Of a stretch of 64,000 nucleotides of DNA, positions 34,093-42,536 are shown piece by piece. The translations under genes and the position numbers were made by a program. The stretch's first letter is position 1; every line of letters starts with the position of its first letter. The notes under the pieces are model-generated. The model was not told where the DNA came from. It searched no databases and worked only from the letters and a program-made list of their open reading frames with translations. Source of the DNA: Fictibacillus fluitans (lineage in GTDB: Bacteria; Bacillota; Bacilli; Bacillales; Fictibacillaceae); the NCBI RefSeq assembly GCF_030418125.1, contig NZ_JAUHTR010000008.1, forward strand, positions 1-64,000. Reading direction: 5' to 3'.

Positions 34093-35418
34093 TTAGATAA
34101 ACGCATTAAGAATCAGCGCGCCGGCAAAGGCGACAAAAGAAAGCAGTGTCTCAAGTACAGTCCACGTTTTGAATGTTTCATTAACGGTTAACCCAAGATA
34201 TTCCTTAACCATCCAGAAACCGGCATCGTTGACATGGGAGAACATCAAGGAGCCAGCACCGGTGGCAATAACAAGCAGTTCCAGGTTAACCCCGGACATG
34301 TGCTCGATAATTGGTGAAACGATTCCTGCTGCTGTAGTCAGCGCCACTGTTGCTGACCCCGTTGCAATTCGGATCAATCCCGCAATCAAGAAGGCAAGAA
34401 CCAGCGGAGATAATGATAAGTTCTCCGACATTTGCCCAATCGTATCGCCTACACCGCTGTCGATGAGAACTTGTTTAAATCCTCCGCCTGCCCCAATAAT
34501 TAAAATAATGGAGCCTACAGGAAGCAAGCTGTCTTCCGAAAACTTCCTCAGCATATTTTTATCCATTCCCTGACGGATGCCAAGGAAGTAGAATGCCGCA
34601 AATACAGAAATCAACAAGGCAATTACTGGACTTCCGATGAAAGCTAAAAATTTCTCAATTCCCTGAGGCAGTGACATGAATGGTGCCGCTGCAGCAAGAA
34701 CCATAAGGATGACAGGCAAAAGAATAATTAGAAACGAAATGCCTGTACTAGGAAGCTGCTTGTAGTTTGTATTGAAGCGAATTAATTCCGGCTCCCCTTG
34801 AGGAACCACTCGTTTGTGCACCCATTTTGCAAAAAGCGGACCAGCGATGATGGCTGCCGGAATTGCGATAATGAGAGAGTAAATCAAAACGTGACCAAGG
34901 TTCGCTTTGTAAATGCTGATTGCAGTAAGTGCACCTGGATGCGGCGGCACCAGGCCGTGTACGATGGATAACCCGGCGATTACCGGCAGTGCAATCAGAA
35001 GGATATTTTGTTTTGTTGTCTTTTGAATGGAGATGACGAGCGGCAATACAATCAAAATCCCTACTTCAAAGAAAACGGGAATTCCGATAATAAAACCGGC
35101 GAACAGCATGGCCCAGGGCAATTTTTTCACACCGAACTTACGGACAAAAAAATCGGCAACCTGCATGCCGGCGCCTGATTCAGCCATCATCTTCCCAAGA
35201 ATCGTTCCGAGCGCCAGAATGCCAACAAGGTGGCCAAGTACTCCTCCAACCCCTGTTTCGTACGCGCTTACAATCTTGTCAAGTGACAGACCTGCTGTAA
35301 GTGCCAGAAATAAACTGGCGATCGTTAAACTAATAAAAGCATGCCACTTAAAAACAGACACCCCGACAATAACAAGGGCGATGGCTGCTAAGGTAATAAT
35401 AAGCAAATAAGCGTCCAA
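34093..35418 (-). CDS. gntP: Gluconate permease family (GntP) transporter
   Basis: A 441-residue permease with 12-14 membrane spans and the GntP family pattern: SGAGMQVADFFVRKFGVKKLPWAMLFAGFIIGIPVFFEVG, GLVPPHPGAL and the C-terminal GSLMFSHVNDAGFWMVKEYLGLTVNETFKTWTVLET. It should import gluconate or a related sugar acid with protons. No gluconate kinase or dehydrogenase is adjacent, so the exact substrate is uncertain. The frame opens at an ATG (35451) with no ribosome binding site. The TTG at 35418, behind AGGTGG, yields the standard hydrophobic N-terminus. Confidence 0.82.
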   Translation of the reverse strand: MDAYLLIITLAAIALVIVGVSVFKWHAFISLTIASLFLALTAGLSLDKIVSAYETGVGGVLGHLVGILALGTILGKMMAESGAGMQVADFFVRKFGVKKLPWAMLFAGFIIGIPVFFEVGILIVLPLVISIQKTTKQNILLIALPVIAGLSIVHGLVPPHPGALTAISIYKANLGHVLIYSLIIAIPAAIIAGPLFAKWVHKRVVPQGEPELIRFNTNYKQLPSTGISFLIILLPVILMVLAAAAPFMSLPQGIEKFLAFIGSPVIALLISVFAAFYFLGIRQGMDKNMLRKFSEDSLLPVGSIILIIGAGGGFKQVLIDSGVGDTIGQMSENLSLSPLVLAFLIAGLIRIATGSATVALTTAAGIVSPIIEHMSGVNLELLVIATGAGSLMFSHVNDAGFWMVKEYLGLTVNETFKTWTVLETLLSFVAFAGALILNAFI

Positions 35419-35512
35419 CTTCTTTCCACCTTTCTTAGAAACCCCTTTCATTCGAAAACAGGGCTTCCCACTACCTTCTTCCCATGAAAAAAGCAGTACT
35501 TTAAAATTTCAC

Positions 35513-35530
35513 TTTGTTTATCTTAACAAA
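35513..35530 (-). promoter_or_regulatory. Candidate operator upstream of the gntP-like gene
   Basis: TTTGTT-TATCTT-AACAAA, a 6-6-6 inverted repeat about 95-110 bases upstream of the start codon. It is AT-rich and could be fortuitous. Confidence 0.3.
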
Positions 35531-35592
35531 AAAGGACACTGTTTGCCTACCCGTTTGTTTTATGGATTTTTTTACCTTAACCTTAGTTTTCT

Positions 35593-36150
35593 CTATGTAT
35601 CACTTTTATAATAAATAAGATGATCGGTCCATTTTCCATCATGCAATGTAAATCCTTTCCTCACACACTCATATTTCATTCCTACAGCTTCCGCCAATCG
35701 GATGGAGGAATCATTGTTTGGATGAATATGGGCTTCAATACGGTGGAAACCAAGCTGTAAGAATGCCAATTCTAATGCTCCCTTTACTGCTTCCTTTCCA
35801 TACCCTTTTCGCCAGTATGGGTTCAGGACGTTATAACCGATTCTGCCCCATTGAAATCCGTCCCGCAGCAGTGTTGATATGTCAACAACACCGATATGAC
35901 TGCCGTCGCTTTCTTTGAATACACCCAATATGTAAGCATCATCATGTTCCATAGAGCGCTGCTGTGTTTTAACCATCTTGTCAAACCAGGAAGGAGTAAA
36001 ATCAGACATATCCACCTTTCCTTCGTCAAATTCATTCTTCGCTTCACTGCAGCTTTCATAGGAAGCAAACCAATTCGAATAATCATGGATAAAATATGGC
36101 CTGATAAGGAGACGGTCAGTTGTTTTTTCAAGGATTAAAGGTCGTACCAC
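35593..36150 (-). CDS. RimJ/RimL-type GNAT acetyltransferase
   Basis: A 185-residue acetyltransferase of the Acetyltransf_3 type. RLLIRPYFIHDYSNWF at the N-terminus, IGYNVLNPYWRKGYGKEAVKGALELAFLQLGFHRIEAHIHPNNDSSIRLAEAVGMKYE (acetyl-CoA loop and motif B), and a terminal KWTDHLIYYKSD are typical of ribosomal-protein-alanine acetyltransferase relatives. The acceptor is unknown. The GTG at 36150 has AGGAGGG seven bases upstream, whereas the ATG at 36186 has none, so the shorter protein is preferred. Confidence 0.85.
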   Translation of the reverse strand: MVRPLILEKTTDRLLIRPYFIHDYSNWFASYESCSEAKNEFDEGKVDMSDFTPSWFDKMVKTQQRSMEHDDAYILGVFKESDGSHIGVVDISTLLRDGFQWGRIGYNVLNPYWRKGYGKEAVKGALELAFLQLGFHRIEAHIHPNNDSSIRLAEAVGMKYECVRKGFTLHDGKWTDHLIYYKSDT

Positions 36151-36291
36151 GAAGAAGCCCTCCTGTACATACTCGAATTCTACCATTGTACACCGTCATA
36201 GGTACCTTGTAAAAAAGACATGAGTCCTTTCCTTTTTTTAGCTTTTCCATTAGGATATATAGGTTAATACCTAAAAGAGAGAAGGAAAAAC

Positions 36292-37203
36292 ATGATTCGT
36301 TTGTATGGAGCTCTGGTCGGTTTGAGCCTGATCTGGGGACTCTCCTTTGTCTTTATGAAATGGCTGCTGGAACCGGCTGGCATATGGGGAGTCGTCTTTA
36401 TTCGCACCTTGGCTGGCGCCATTATTCTATTACCCGTAGTATTAAGAAAAACAACCCATTCTGCTAAAAAACTTCCGATTAAATGGCTCTTGATCACTGG
36501 ATTCTTCAACTGCGGCCTCGCATGGGGACTGATTTCCCTGAGCGAAACCGTTATTCAGTCCAATACCGCATCGATTTTAAATGCAACCACTCCCATTTGG
36601 ACTGGATTGATTGGATTCTTTCTGTTTTCCTACCGACTGAACAAACAGCAGTGGCTCGGCATTCTTATTGGCTTCTTTGGCATATTGGTCCTTATGGACT
36701 TTCAGGTCGGCCATTTGTTCGGCACCCAATTTGTCGGGATCGGCACCATGGTCCTCGCAGCCATTTGCTACGGTTTATCCGGGCAGCTCACAAAGCGCTA
36801 TTTGTCAGGTGTAGGTGTAGCTACGATAACTTTTTTTACACTGATTACAGGAGCGGCTACCGGCCTTGTTGGCGTTCTGCTGACAGAACCGATCAATGTT
36901 GCCCAGCTGCTTGAACCAAAGCCCATCTTCGCCATTCTCGGTCTCGGCTGTCTCGGTTCCGGCTTTGGCCAGCTTATTTATTTTTATTTGAACAAAAACG
37001 GCAGTCCCGAGTTTGCTGCTACCGTCACATATCTTATTCCGGCAAGTGCCATGGTTTGGGGCTACATTCTTCACAATGAGCCTGTCACACCAAACTTGAT
37101 CATTGGTTTACTTATCATTTTCGCAGGGGTTTACCTTTCTTCCAAAAAAAAGAGAATCAAAGAAAAGATCAGCTCCATCCAAAGAAAAGAGGCATCCCGC
37201 TAA
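36292..37203 (+). CDS. EamA-family (DMT superfamily) exporter
   Basis: A 303-residue protein with ten hydrophobic spans arranged as two EamA repeats, beginning SLIWGLSFVFMKWLLEPAGIWGVVFIRTLAGA. The second repeat contains PASAMVWGYILHNEPVTPNLIIGLLIIFAGVYL. Such proteins export amino acids or related metabolites. The C-terminal tail is basic, as usual for the inside. GAGAGAAGG precedes the ATG. Its stop codon lies in the loop of the downstream terminator. Confidence 0.88.
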   Translation: MIRLYGALVGLSLIWGLSFVFMKWLLEPAGIWGVVFIRTLAGAIILLPVVLRKTTHSAKKLPIKWLLITGFFNCGLAWGLISLSETVIQSNTASILNATTPIWTGLIGFFLFSYRLNKQQWLGILIGFFGILVLMDFQVGHLFGTQFVGIGTMVLAAICYGLSGQLTKRYLSGVGVATITFFTLITGAATGLVGVLLTEPINVAQLLEPKPIFAILGLGCLGSGFGQLIYFYLNKNGSPEFAATVTYLIPASAMVWGYILHNEPVTPNLIIGLLIIFAGVYLSSKKKRIKEKISSIQRKEASR

Positions 37204-37222
37204 CGGGTGCCTCTTCCTTTTT
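37187..37222. terminator. Bidirectional terminator whose loop contains the EamA stop codon
   Basis: AAGAGGCATCCCG and CGGGTGCCTCTT with loop CTAA (the TAA is the stop codon), followed by CCTTTTTC. Confidence 0.82.
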
Positions 37223-37726
37223 CTAGATAAACAATTCCATATGATCTTCATCATAAAATACACCATCTACCTTCATTGCTCTTGTTTCTGTTCCGTAAAC
37301 GGTAAACCCTAAGCTCTCATAAAGTTTTTTTGCCTGTTGATTGCTTGAAACCACAGTAAGATTCAGCTTCTCAATGCCTTCCATTTCCTTTGCCTTTGAA
37401 ATCGCGGCTTCCATTAACGCTTTTCCGACGCCCTGTCCCCGGCTGGGCGAAGTGACATACATGGCAAAAATATTTGCTTTGTGGCTCATTTTTTTGTATC
37501 TCTCCTGAATGAGTGTAACCATGCCTATCATAATCCCATCTGCGAACGCCCCAAAGGTGGAGCTGCCTTCCGCCTTGAAATTTTCTTGAACCTGCTCAAT
37601 AGGATACTTCCTTTTCACAGCATCTTCATAGCTTGAAGCAAAAGCCTCAGGTGAAAACATCAGTGCCTCGAGCCTTAATTTCCAATATTCTTCTGCATCT
37701 GAGGCAGTGAGTGATCGTACTTCCAT
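37223..37726 (-). CDS. GNAT-family N-acetyltransferase
   Basis: A 167-residue acetyltransferase with the canonical motif A: IFAMYVTSPSRGQGVGKALMEAAISKA (acetyl-CoA pyrophosphate loop), then KLNLTVVSSNQQAKKLYESLGFTVYGTETRAMKVDG. The N-terminal EVRSLTASDAEEYWKLRLEAL is typical of the family. The substrate cannot be told. AAGGAGGAGAA is followed by two adjacent ATGs (37729 and 37726); the second has the better spacing. The longer frame from 37762 has no site. Confidence 0.85.
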   Translation of the reverse strand: MEVRSLTASDAEEYWKLRLEALMFSPEAFASSYEDAVKRKYPIEQVQENFKAEGSSTFGAFADGIMIGMVTLIQERYKKMSHKANIFAMYVTSPSRGQGVGKALMEAAISKAKEMEGIEKLNLTVVSSNQQAKKLYESLGFTVYGTETRAMKVDGVFYDEDHMELFI

Positions 37727-37838
37727 CATTTCTCCTCCTTCTGATATTACATTTACGTACACTGGGTCATTTGCGGAAGCATCAGTTGTCCAAGCGGCAT
37801 AATCTAGGAATAAGAAATTAATTTAAGGGGAAAGGCAA

Positions 37839-38768
37839 ATGAAATTCTGTCGTCTATCATCAATAAGAAAAGGTACTCCGCTGTCCATCACCTTGCAGGG
37901 AACACCCCTGCCAATTGTTCTTACCTTCATCGCCTTAAAAAAGTCCTGCCTAGTTGGAACCGGGACTGATGGAAGCATCCTGATCATCAATAAAAGGGAT
38001 ATTACCGCTATTCAGTTTTTGCAGTTCTTGCCCTCTGGCTCACTGCCGGTCTTGCCCGGGCTTGCTGCACTGAATTCCGCACAAACCATAGAACAAATTC
38101 AGGCTGCACTGCTTGATCCTGCCCTGGGATTGAATTTAACAAATTATAACAGTCTCTCGGATGTGCAGCAAAGAGAAACTGCCACCCGGCTTCGTGCCGC
38201 GCGCCCAGCTGCCGGATTTCCGGATGCTGCAAGTGCCCAAGCGGAATTGAATCGGCAAGCCCAGGCGGTTAATCTTGATGAAGTAAATGCGGCACCAAAT
38301 GCGGCAGCCGTCCGCACGAGCATTGAACGTGCCGCACTTCAGCTTGATCTTAACAGATACAGCAGTGACTCCCTCAATGATTTACAAAGAACTGCTGTGG
38401 CTCAGTCGATTTTTGCTCAACGTGAGCAGCAAGGACCTTATCAGAGCGCAGAAGCGGTCCAGTCTGCATTGGATGCTGCAATAGATGAACAACTGCCTCC
38501 ACCAGAGACGGTTGTTCAAACGGCTTTACCCGTCATATCCTTTTTAGAAATGATTAACTATGCTCATTCAACTGAAGAACTAAAAGAAGCCATTGAACAC
38601 CCTTCTTCCGACCTAGATTTATCCAAATATTGGATTCTATCCGAACTCCTTCAGTTCTCAGTACTGGATACTTTGCTGAAAATTCGGCCCAAAAAAGGAT
38701 TTACGACAAAAGAAGAAGCAGAAATCTACCTTCAAGCCGTAATCAGAAAGATTTCTCAATCTGAATAA
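37839..38768 (+). CDS. Repeat protein: N-terminal Sm-like unit plus three 70-residue helical repeats
   Basis: A 309-residue protein without signal peptide or membrane span. Residues 1-62 are beta-rich (GTPLSITLQGTPLPIVLTFIALKKSCLVGTGTDGSILIINKRDITAIQFL) and resemble an Sm-like/DUF2642-type fold. Three related helical repeats follow at about 77-147, 150-220 and 235-305. Each opens with an Asn/Ala-rich helix and continues as L-x-L-x-x-Y...L...Q, then a basic/Pro-Gly-Phe turn and an A...L helix. I know similar repeats from surface and S-layer-associated proteins of Bacillales, but this one looks cytoplasmic or spore-associated. AAGGGGAAAGG precedes the ATG. Single gene; no function assignable. 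Confidence 0.68.
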   Translation: MKFCRLSSIRKGTPLSITLQGTPLPIVLTFIALKKSCLVGTGTDGSILIINKRDITAIQFLQFLPSGSLPVLPGLAALNSAQTIEQIQAALLDPALGLNLTNYNSLSDVQQRETATRLRAARPAAGFPDAASAQAELNRQAQAVNLDEVNAAPNAAAVRTSIERAALQLDLNRYSSDSLNDLQRTAVAQSIFAQREQQGPYQSAEAVQSALDAAIDEQLPPPETVVQTALPVISFLEMINYAHSTEELKEAIEHPSSDLDLSKYWILSELLQFSVLDTLLKIRPKKGFTTKEEAEIYLQAVIRKISQSE

Positions 38769-38893
38769 TAATCGTTAATCTCGATTGAGATCCGATTCCC
38801 AATTTATTGTATACAACAAAAGAATAGAAAAATCCTTCTTAGACTGTAAAGATGCAAAAATGCTAAATTACTGCTTCCTCCACTGGATCAGTA

Positions 38894-38930
38894 TAAAAAA
38901 CGGCAACCCCCATTCAGGGTTACCGTTTGT
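38894..38930 (-). terminator. Intrinsic terminator of the universal stress protein gene
   Basis: On the minus strand, AAACGGTAACCC and GGGTTGCCGTTT flank a short loop and are followed by TTTAT. Confidence 0.8.
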
Positions 38931-38937
38931 TTTTTCT

Positions 38938-39378
38938 TTAATCATTCCTTACGATATGAACATCGCATTTGGCATATCGGGCGGTATGCTCGGAGACGCT
39001 TCCTATAAATGCCCGGTCAATGACATTCATGCCGGTTGCTCCGCAGACGATCAAATCCGCATGGACCTCCGGTGCAATGGACTTGGCCAGCGTTACTTTG
39101 GGAGAACCGAGCTGGAGCACCTTTTTCACGTTTGAAATTCCCAGCTCCCTCGCTCGGTTTTCAAATTCATTCAGCAGACTATCGCCATATTCCTGCGCCT
39201 GTTCCGCCATGGTGACATACCAATCATAAGCAGAAAAGTTTCTGGTATCCACTACATGCGCCAATATTAATTGTGCATCTTTCTGTTCAAGCGTCACATC
39301 GACCGCATGGTTAAAGGCCTTTTCTGACGCTTTTGAGCCATCCAGTCCAACGAGAATGTGTTTATACATAGTCTTCAT
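38938..39378 (-). CDS. Universal stress protein (UspA family)
   Basis: A 146-residue Usp with HILVGLDGSKASEKAFNHAVDV at the N-terminus. The C-terminal ATP-binding motif is CGATGMNVIDRAFIGSVSEHTARYAKCDVHIV (G-2x-G-9x-G(S/T)-type loop). Usp proteins bind ATP and help survival under starvation and stress; the partner here is unknown. The ATG at 39378 follows AGAGGAGG; the upstream in-frame codon at 39408 is not supported. Confidence 0.9.
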   Translation of the reverse strand: MKTMYKHILVGLDGSKASEKAFNHAVDVTLEQKDAQLILAHVVDTRNFSAYDWYVTMAEQAQEYGDSLLNEFENRARELGISNVKKVLQLGSPKVTLAKSIAPEVHADLIVCGATGMNVIDRAFIGSVSEHTARYAKCDVHIVRND

Positions 39379-39553
39379 AAGACATCCTCCTCTATGCATC
39401 TTCCTCATGTTACACCTTGATCATAAACCTTGTTACTGATCCTGTATGTGATATTTTTCACATAAAAAGATAAAAAAGAAGGAATGCTGAAATCCTGCTC
39501 CGAATAGGTTGAGAAGATGAATAATAACTCATTGTAGAGGAGTAAAACACTGT

Positions 39554-39736
39554 ATGATTTGGTTGATCGTCTTTACCCCAGTAGCAATTCTCCTGGTAGC
39601 CGCCGTGATGATCGAACGAAAAGGAAAAAAGAGTATCAATATGGAGCATGACCATCAGCACATCACCGAGGAAGGAAATGCGATTCGTGAAGGGGCTCTG
39701 CATCAGGCCAAAAATAATAACAATATTGGCATATAA
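39554..39736 (+). CDS. Small single-span membrane protein
   Basis: A 60-residue protein with one N-terminal transmembrane helix (residues about 2-21), a basic stop-transfer ERKGKK, and a hydrophilic cytoplasmic tail with HDHQH and a NNNN run. GAGGAG lies about 11 bases before the ATG, a slightly long spacing. It fills the gap between usp and an acetyltransferase gene and is followed by a hairpin. Family unknown; being small, it could be spurious. Confidence 0.55.
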   Translation: MIWLIVFTPVAILLVAAVMIERKGKKSINMEHDHQHITEEGNAIREGALHQAKNNNNIGI

Positions 39737-39768
39737 ACGGCCCGCTACTGTTAAACTAGTGGGCCGTT
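39736..39768. terminator. Hairpin terminator between convergent genes
   Basis: AACGGCCC and GGGCCGTT with a CTA/TAG inner pair; T-rich sequence on both sides. Confidence 0.65.
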
Positions 39769-39775
39769 CGCCTTT

Positions 39776-40336
39776 CTATTTTCTTTTCTCCCAATCTGGT
39801 TTTAGCAACGAGTAAACCCGCTGATCACAAAATTGCCCATGAAATGTTGCATAGCCGCGAAGGATGCCATCCTGCCTGAACCCTGTCTTTTCAAGGATTT
39901 TCATGGAAGGAAGCGCATCGACATTCGTAAAAGCTTCCAACCGATACAGCTTCATTGTGTAAAATCCAAATTCTATCATTTTTTCCAATGTCTCAGTCAT
40001 ATACCCCTGCCGCCAGTACTTCTTGCCAAGGTCATAGGCAATTTCACCTCTGGATCCCCGGATCGTTTCCCAGCTATTAAAACCGCAGGAACCGATGAGC
40101 ATATCATCTTCCTTGCGAATGATTCCCCAGCGGAAGGCGGCGTTTTCATCAAACAGATCATTCATGAAGCTGATCATTTCTTCTGCTTCCTCTATGTTTG
40201 TGAGTGGTTCTTCCCCCATATCCTTTACAACGAGTGGATCGGAATAGATGTTCAAAAATTCCGGTGCATCTTCCGCCGTCATTTTTCGCATATATAGCCG
40301 TCTTGTCTCCATTTCTGGAAATGCGTCAAATTTCAT
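39776..40336 (-). CDS. RimJ/RimL-type GNAT acetyltransferase
   Basis: A 186-residue Acetyltransf_3 protein: METRRLYMRKMTAEDAPEFLNIYSDPLVVKDMGEEPLT, GEIAYDLGKKYWRQGYMTETLEKMIEFGFYTMKLYRLEAFTNVDALPSMKILEKTGFRQDGILRGY. These are the core motifs of ribosomal protein or small-molecule N-acetyltransferases. AAAGAGG precedes the ATG. It lies 18 bases behind the aldo/keto reductase gene and is probably cotranscribed. Confidence 0.87.
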   Translation of the reverse strand: MKFDAFPEMETRRLYMRKMTAEDAPEFLNIYSDPLVVKDMGEEPLTNIEEAEEMISFMNDLFDENAAFRWGIIRKEDDMLIGSCGFNSWETIRGSRGEIAYDLGKKYWRQGYMTETLEKMIEFGFYTMKLYRLEAFTNVDALPSMKILEKTGFRQDGILRGYATFHGQFCDQRVYSLLKPDWEKRK

Positions 40337-40354
40337 TCCTATGTTCCTCTTTAA

Positions 40355-41317
40355 CTAGTTTATGTTTTCTGCTTCCCTTATCAGTTCAGGTGACCACTTC
40401 CAATCACTGATGTTCACTGCATCCGTTACGTGGTATGGCTTGCTTGCTCCGACAATGGCGGATGATACAGCGGGTTGATTCAAAACCCAGGACAGAGCAA
40501 ATTGTGAAAGACTGACCTCATTCTTTTCCGCGAGCTCACGATATTTGCCAACCAGCTCAAAATTCCGTTCCGTGAAATAATTCTGGATAAGGCGTTCTCC
40601 CTTGGCTGCGCGGCTTTCAGGAGGAGCATCATCCCTGCTTTTGTATTTGCCTGAAAGCATGCCTCTGGCCATCGGGCTGTATACCATAACTCCTACACCT
40701 TCAGATTCGCAAAACGGCAGCAGTTCCTGTTCAATTTCTCTTGATAGCAGGTTATATTGCGGCTGAACGGAAACATATTTTTCGAGATTCATTTTTTCAC
40801 TGATTCCGTGGGCTTTCATAATCTGCCAGGCCGCATAGTTGGAGCAGCCGATGTATCGCACCTTCCCGCTCCGGACCACATCATCAAGTGCTCTTAAGGT
40901 TTCTTCAAGCGGTGCATTTTGATCGAATAAATGAACCTGATACAAATCGATATAATCGGTTTGCAGCCGTTGAAGAGAATTGTCAATCTCCTTCATGATA
41001 TGAGATCTGGAAAGGCCCGATTCATTCATGCCGTGACCCATGCGGATGCCTACCTTTGTAGCCAGTACGACTTCATCTCTTCTTCCCTTCAGCGCACGTC
41101 CAATGATCTCTTCGGATTCGCCCGTGCCATAGGGTACCTCAGTGTCCTGCCCCTTGCCATAATAGTTGGCAGTATCAATAAAATTAATTCCTTCTTCCAT
41201 TGCCTGATAGAGAATGGTTTGGGATGCTTCCTCATCAATCCAGCGCCCAAACGCCATGGTCCCTAAACAAATGGACGACACATCCAGTCCTGTTTTACCG
41301 AGTTTTTTATATTGCAT
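40355..41317 (-). CDS. Aldo/keto reductase
   Basis: A 320-residue NADPH-dependent AKR barrel. The catalytic tetrad is visible: D in INFIDTANYYGKG with the tyrosine four residues on, K in EVVLATKVGI and H in DLYQVHLFD. The C-terminal cofactor loop is AIVGASKPYHVTDAV. It reduces aldehydes or ketones; YajO/YccK-type proteins are similar and the physiological substrate is unknown. AGAGGTGA precedes the ATG. First gene of a two-gene unit with the acetyltransferase. Confidence 0.88.
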   Translation of the reverse strand: MQYKKLGKTGLDVSSICLGTMAFGRWIDEEASQTILYQAMEEGINFIDTANYYGKGQDTEVPYGTGESEEIIGRALKGRRDEVVLATKVGIRMGHGMNESGLSRSHIMKEIDNSLQRLQTDYIDLYQVHLFDQNAPLEETLRALDDVVRSGKVRYIGCSNYAAWQIMKAHGISEKMNLEKYVSVQPQYNLLSREIEQELLPFCESEGVGVMVYSPMARGMLSGKYKSRDDAPPESRAAKGERLIQNYFTERNFELVGKYRELAEKNEVSLSQFALSWVLNQPAVSSAIVGASKPYHVTDAVNISDWKWSPELIREAENIN

Positions 41318-41366
41318 GCTATCACCTCTTACTCCTGTTCTACCATATTTGTTCAGAATGTTTAAA

Positions 41367-42230
41367 TTATTTGTCTGGATACATGATTTTGGCGTTTGAA
41401 GGAAGTCTCCGGACGTGCTCTAAATGAGCCGTTACTTTTGTGTCTTCTTCCTCGTTATAGACAAAGCCAAATTGGACAGCAAGCTCGCAGGCAAGCTTTC
41501 GAAACAGGCTTCCCATTTCAAAGAGCGCTTGCCATATCGTTTCATAGTCTCCGTCTGGATACGTTTTGACAAACTGGTTCCACACTTCTGCTTCGAGGTA
41601 TTTTTCAAAATACTTTCCGCATTTCCCTGAATCCACCGAGAAATTATGCTTTTGGCCAATATGCCAGCGAATCATGAGAACCAGCATATCCCGCACCGGA
41701 CCGTCAAACATGGCTTTGGCGTACGGCAGCTCTTTTCTCCATAACCCTTTGGCAATATAGGTGCTTACCCACCAAAATTCATTGCAGCAATCGTTAAATT
41801 CTTTTTCTGAAGGAGGCAAGGTGAGATAATCCTTATTGCTGGGGGGTGGTAATTCACCAAGCAGACCGTCTTTATCAAGGATTACCTTGCTTAAACTTTC
41901 ATGCTGTATGTTATGTATGCTGTCCACAGGAAAAAAGGTGATGTCCAGCCGCTGGCCATCCGCAAACTGAAGGAGAAAAGTGAACTTTTCTGTTTTTTCG
42001 CCAGTACTATTTGTCCCCATGCCGTCAGGAGTCTGCATAATCATGATCTCGCCAAAACGCTTAATCCATTGCCGGTTTTCACGGTAAAATGCAACATCCC
42101 TCGTTAAGCAGACAACGTCGTAATCCTGAAATATATCCCCTTCCACCTTTTCATCCACCCTGGAGCCGTTCAGAATCATCGCCCTTATGGCTTCCTCTTG
42201 TATCGCAAAGGATTCTAGTTTCTCAATCAT
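41367..42230 (-). CDS. aadK: Aminoglycoside 6-adenylyltransferase, AadK/ANT(6) family
   Basis: A 287-residue nucleotidyltransferase with the ANT(6) signature: AIRAMILNGSRVDEKVEGDIFQDYDVV (GS...D-x-D-type metal site), LDITFFPVD, DCCNEFWWVSTYIAKGLWRKELPYAK and MIRWHIGQKHNFSVDSGKCGKYFEKYL. B. subtilis AadK (about 284 residues) adenylylates streptomycin at the 6-hydroxyl. Chromosomal copies give low-level streptomycin resistance; activity here is inferred from family. The ATG at 42230 is nine bases after AAGGAG; a TTG directly before it is also possible. It follows a small membrane protein gene by 13 bases. Confidence 0.87.
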   Translation of the reverse strand: MIEKLESFAIQEEAIRAMILNGSRVDEKVEGDIFQDYDVVCLTRDVAFYRENRQWIKRFGEIMIMQTPDGMGTNSTGEKTEKFTFLLQFADGQRLDITFFPVDSIHNIQHESLSKVILDKDGLLGELPPPSNKDYLTLPPSEKEFNDCCNEFWWVSTYIAKGLWRKELPYAKAMFDGPVRDMLVLMIRWHIGQKHNFSVDSGKCGKYFEKYLEAEVWNQFVKTYPDGDYETIWQALFEMGSLFRKLACELAVQFGFVYNEEEDTKVTAHLEHVRRLPSNAKIMYPDK

Positions 42231-42243
42231 CAATTTTAGCTCC

Positions 42244-42477
42244 TTAATTACTTTTCTTTTTTGGAGTTTCTTTCCTCTCAGTCACATTACCCTGCTTCTT
42301 TCCATGGTTTTCAGGCTTTGAAATAATCATTAAACTTGCTGCCAGACTGAATATGATAAGAAGTCCCCACAGCCCTTTCTTTATCCAGGGTGTATCGATC
42401 CATACTGTAACCAGGCCAATCAAAATAGTCGCAACAAACAACACGATCCAAACTTTATATAACTGATCCTGCTTCAT
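42244..42477 (-). CDS. Small two-span membrane protein upstream of aadK
   Basis: A 77-residue protein (KQDQLYKVWIVLFVATILIG...) with two transmembrane helices (about residues 9-26 and 35-52) and a strongly basic, Lys/Thr/Glu-rich tail (KKQGNVTERKETPKKKSN). AGAAGGGGG lies before the ATG at 42477. It occupies the reading frame behind the MFS gene and is easily missed, because the frame is open further upstream inside that gene. It shares a unit with aadK. No family recognised. Confidence 0.62.
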   Translation of the reverse strand: MKQDQLYKVWIVLFVATILIGLVTVWIDTPWIKKGLWGLLIIFSLAASLMIISKPENHGKKQGNVTERKETPKKKSN

Positions 42478-42498
42478 GGTCCAACCCCCTTCTTCCGT

Positions 42499-42528
42499 AA
42501 AAAAACGCCCGGACAGTTGCCAGGCGTT
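42499..42528 (-). terminator. Terminator after the MFS exporter gene
   Basis: On the minus strand, AACGCC...GGCGTT with an inner CC/GG pair is followed by seven T residues. It separates the MFS gene from the small-gene/aadK unit. Confidence 0.78.
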
Positions 42529-42536
42529 CATCTTTT

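Noticed and set aside
38807-38816. TTGTATACAA as a GntR operator
   Set aside because: No GntR-type regulator or regulated promoter lies nearby; a 10-base palindrome of this composition can arise by chance.
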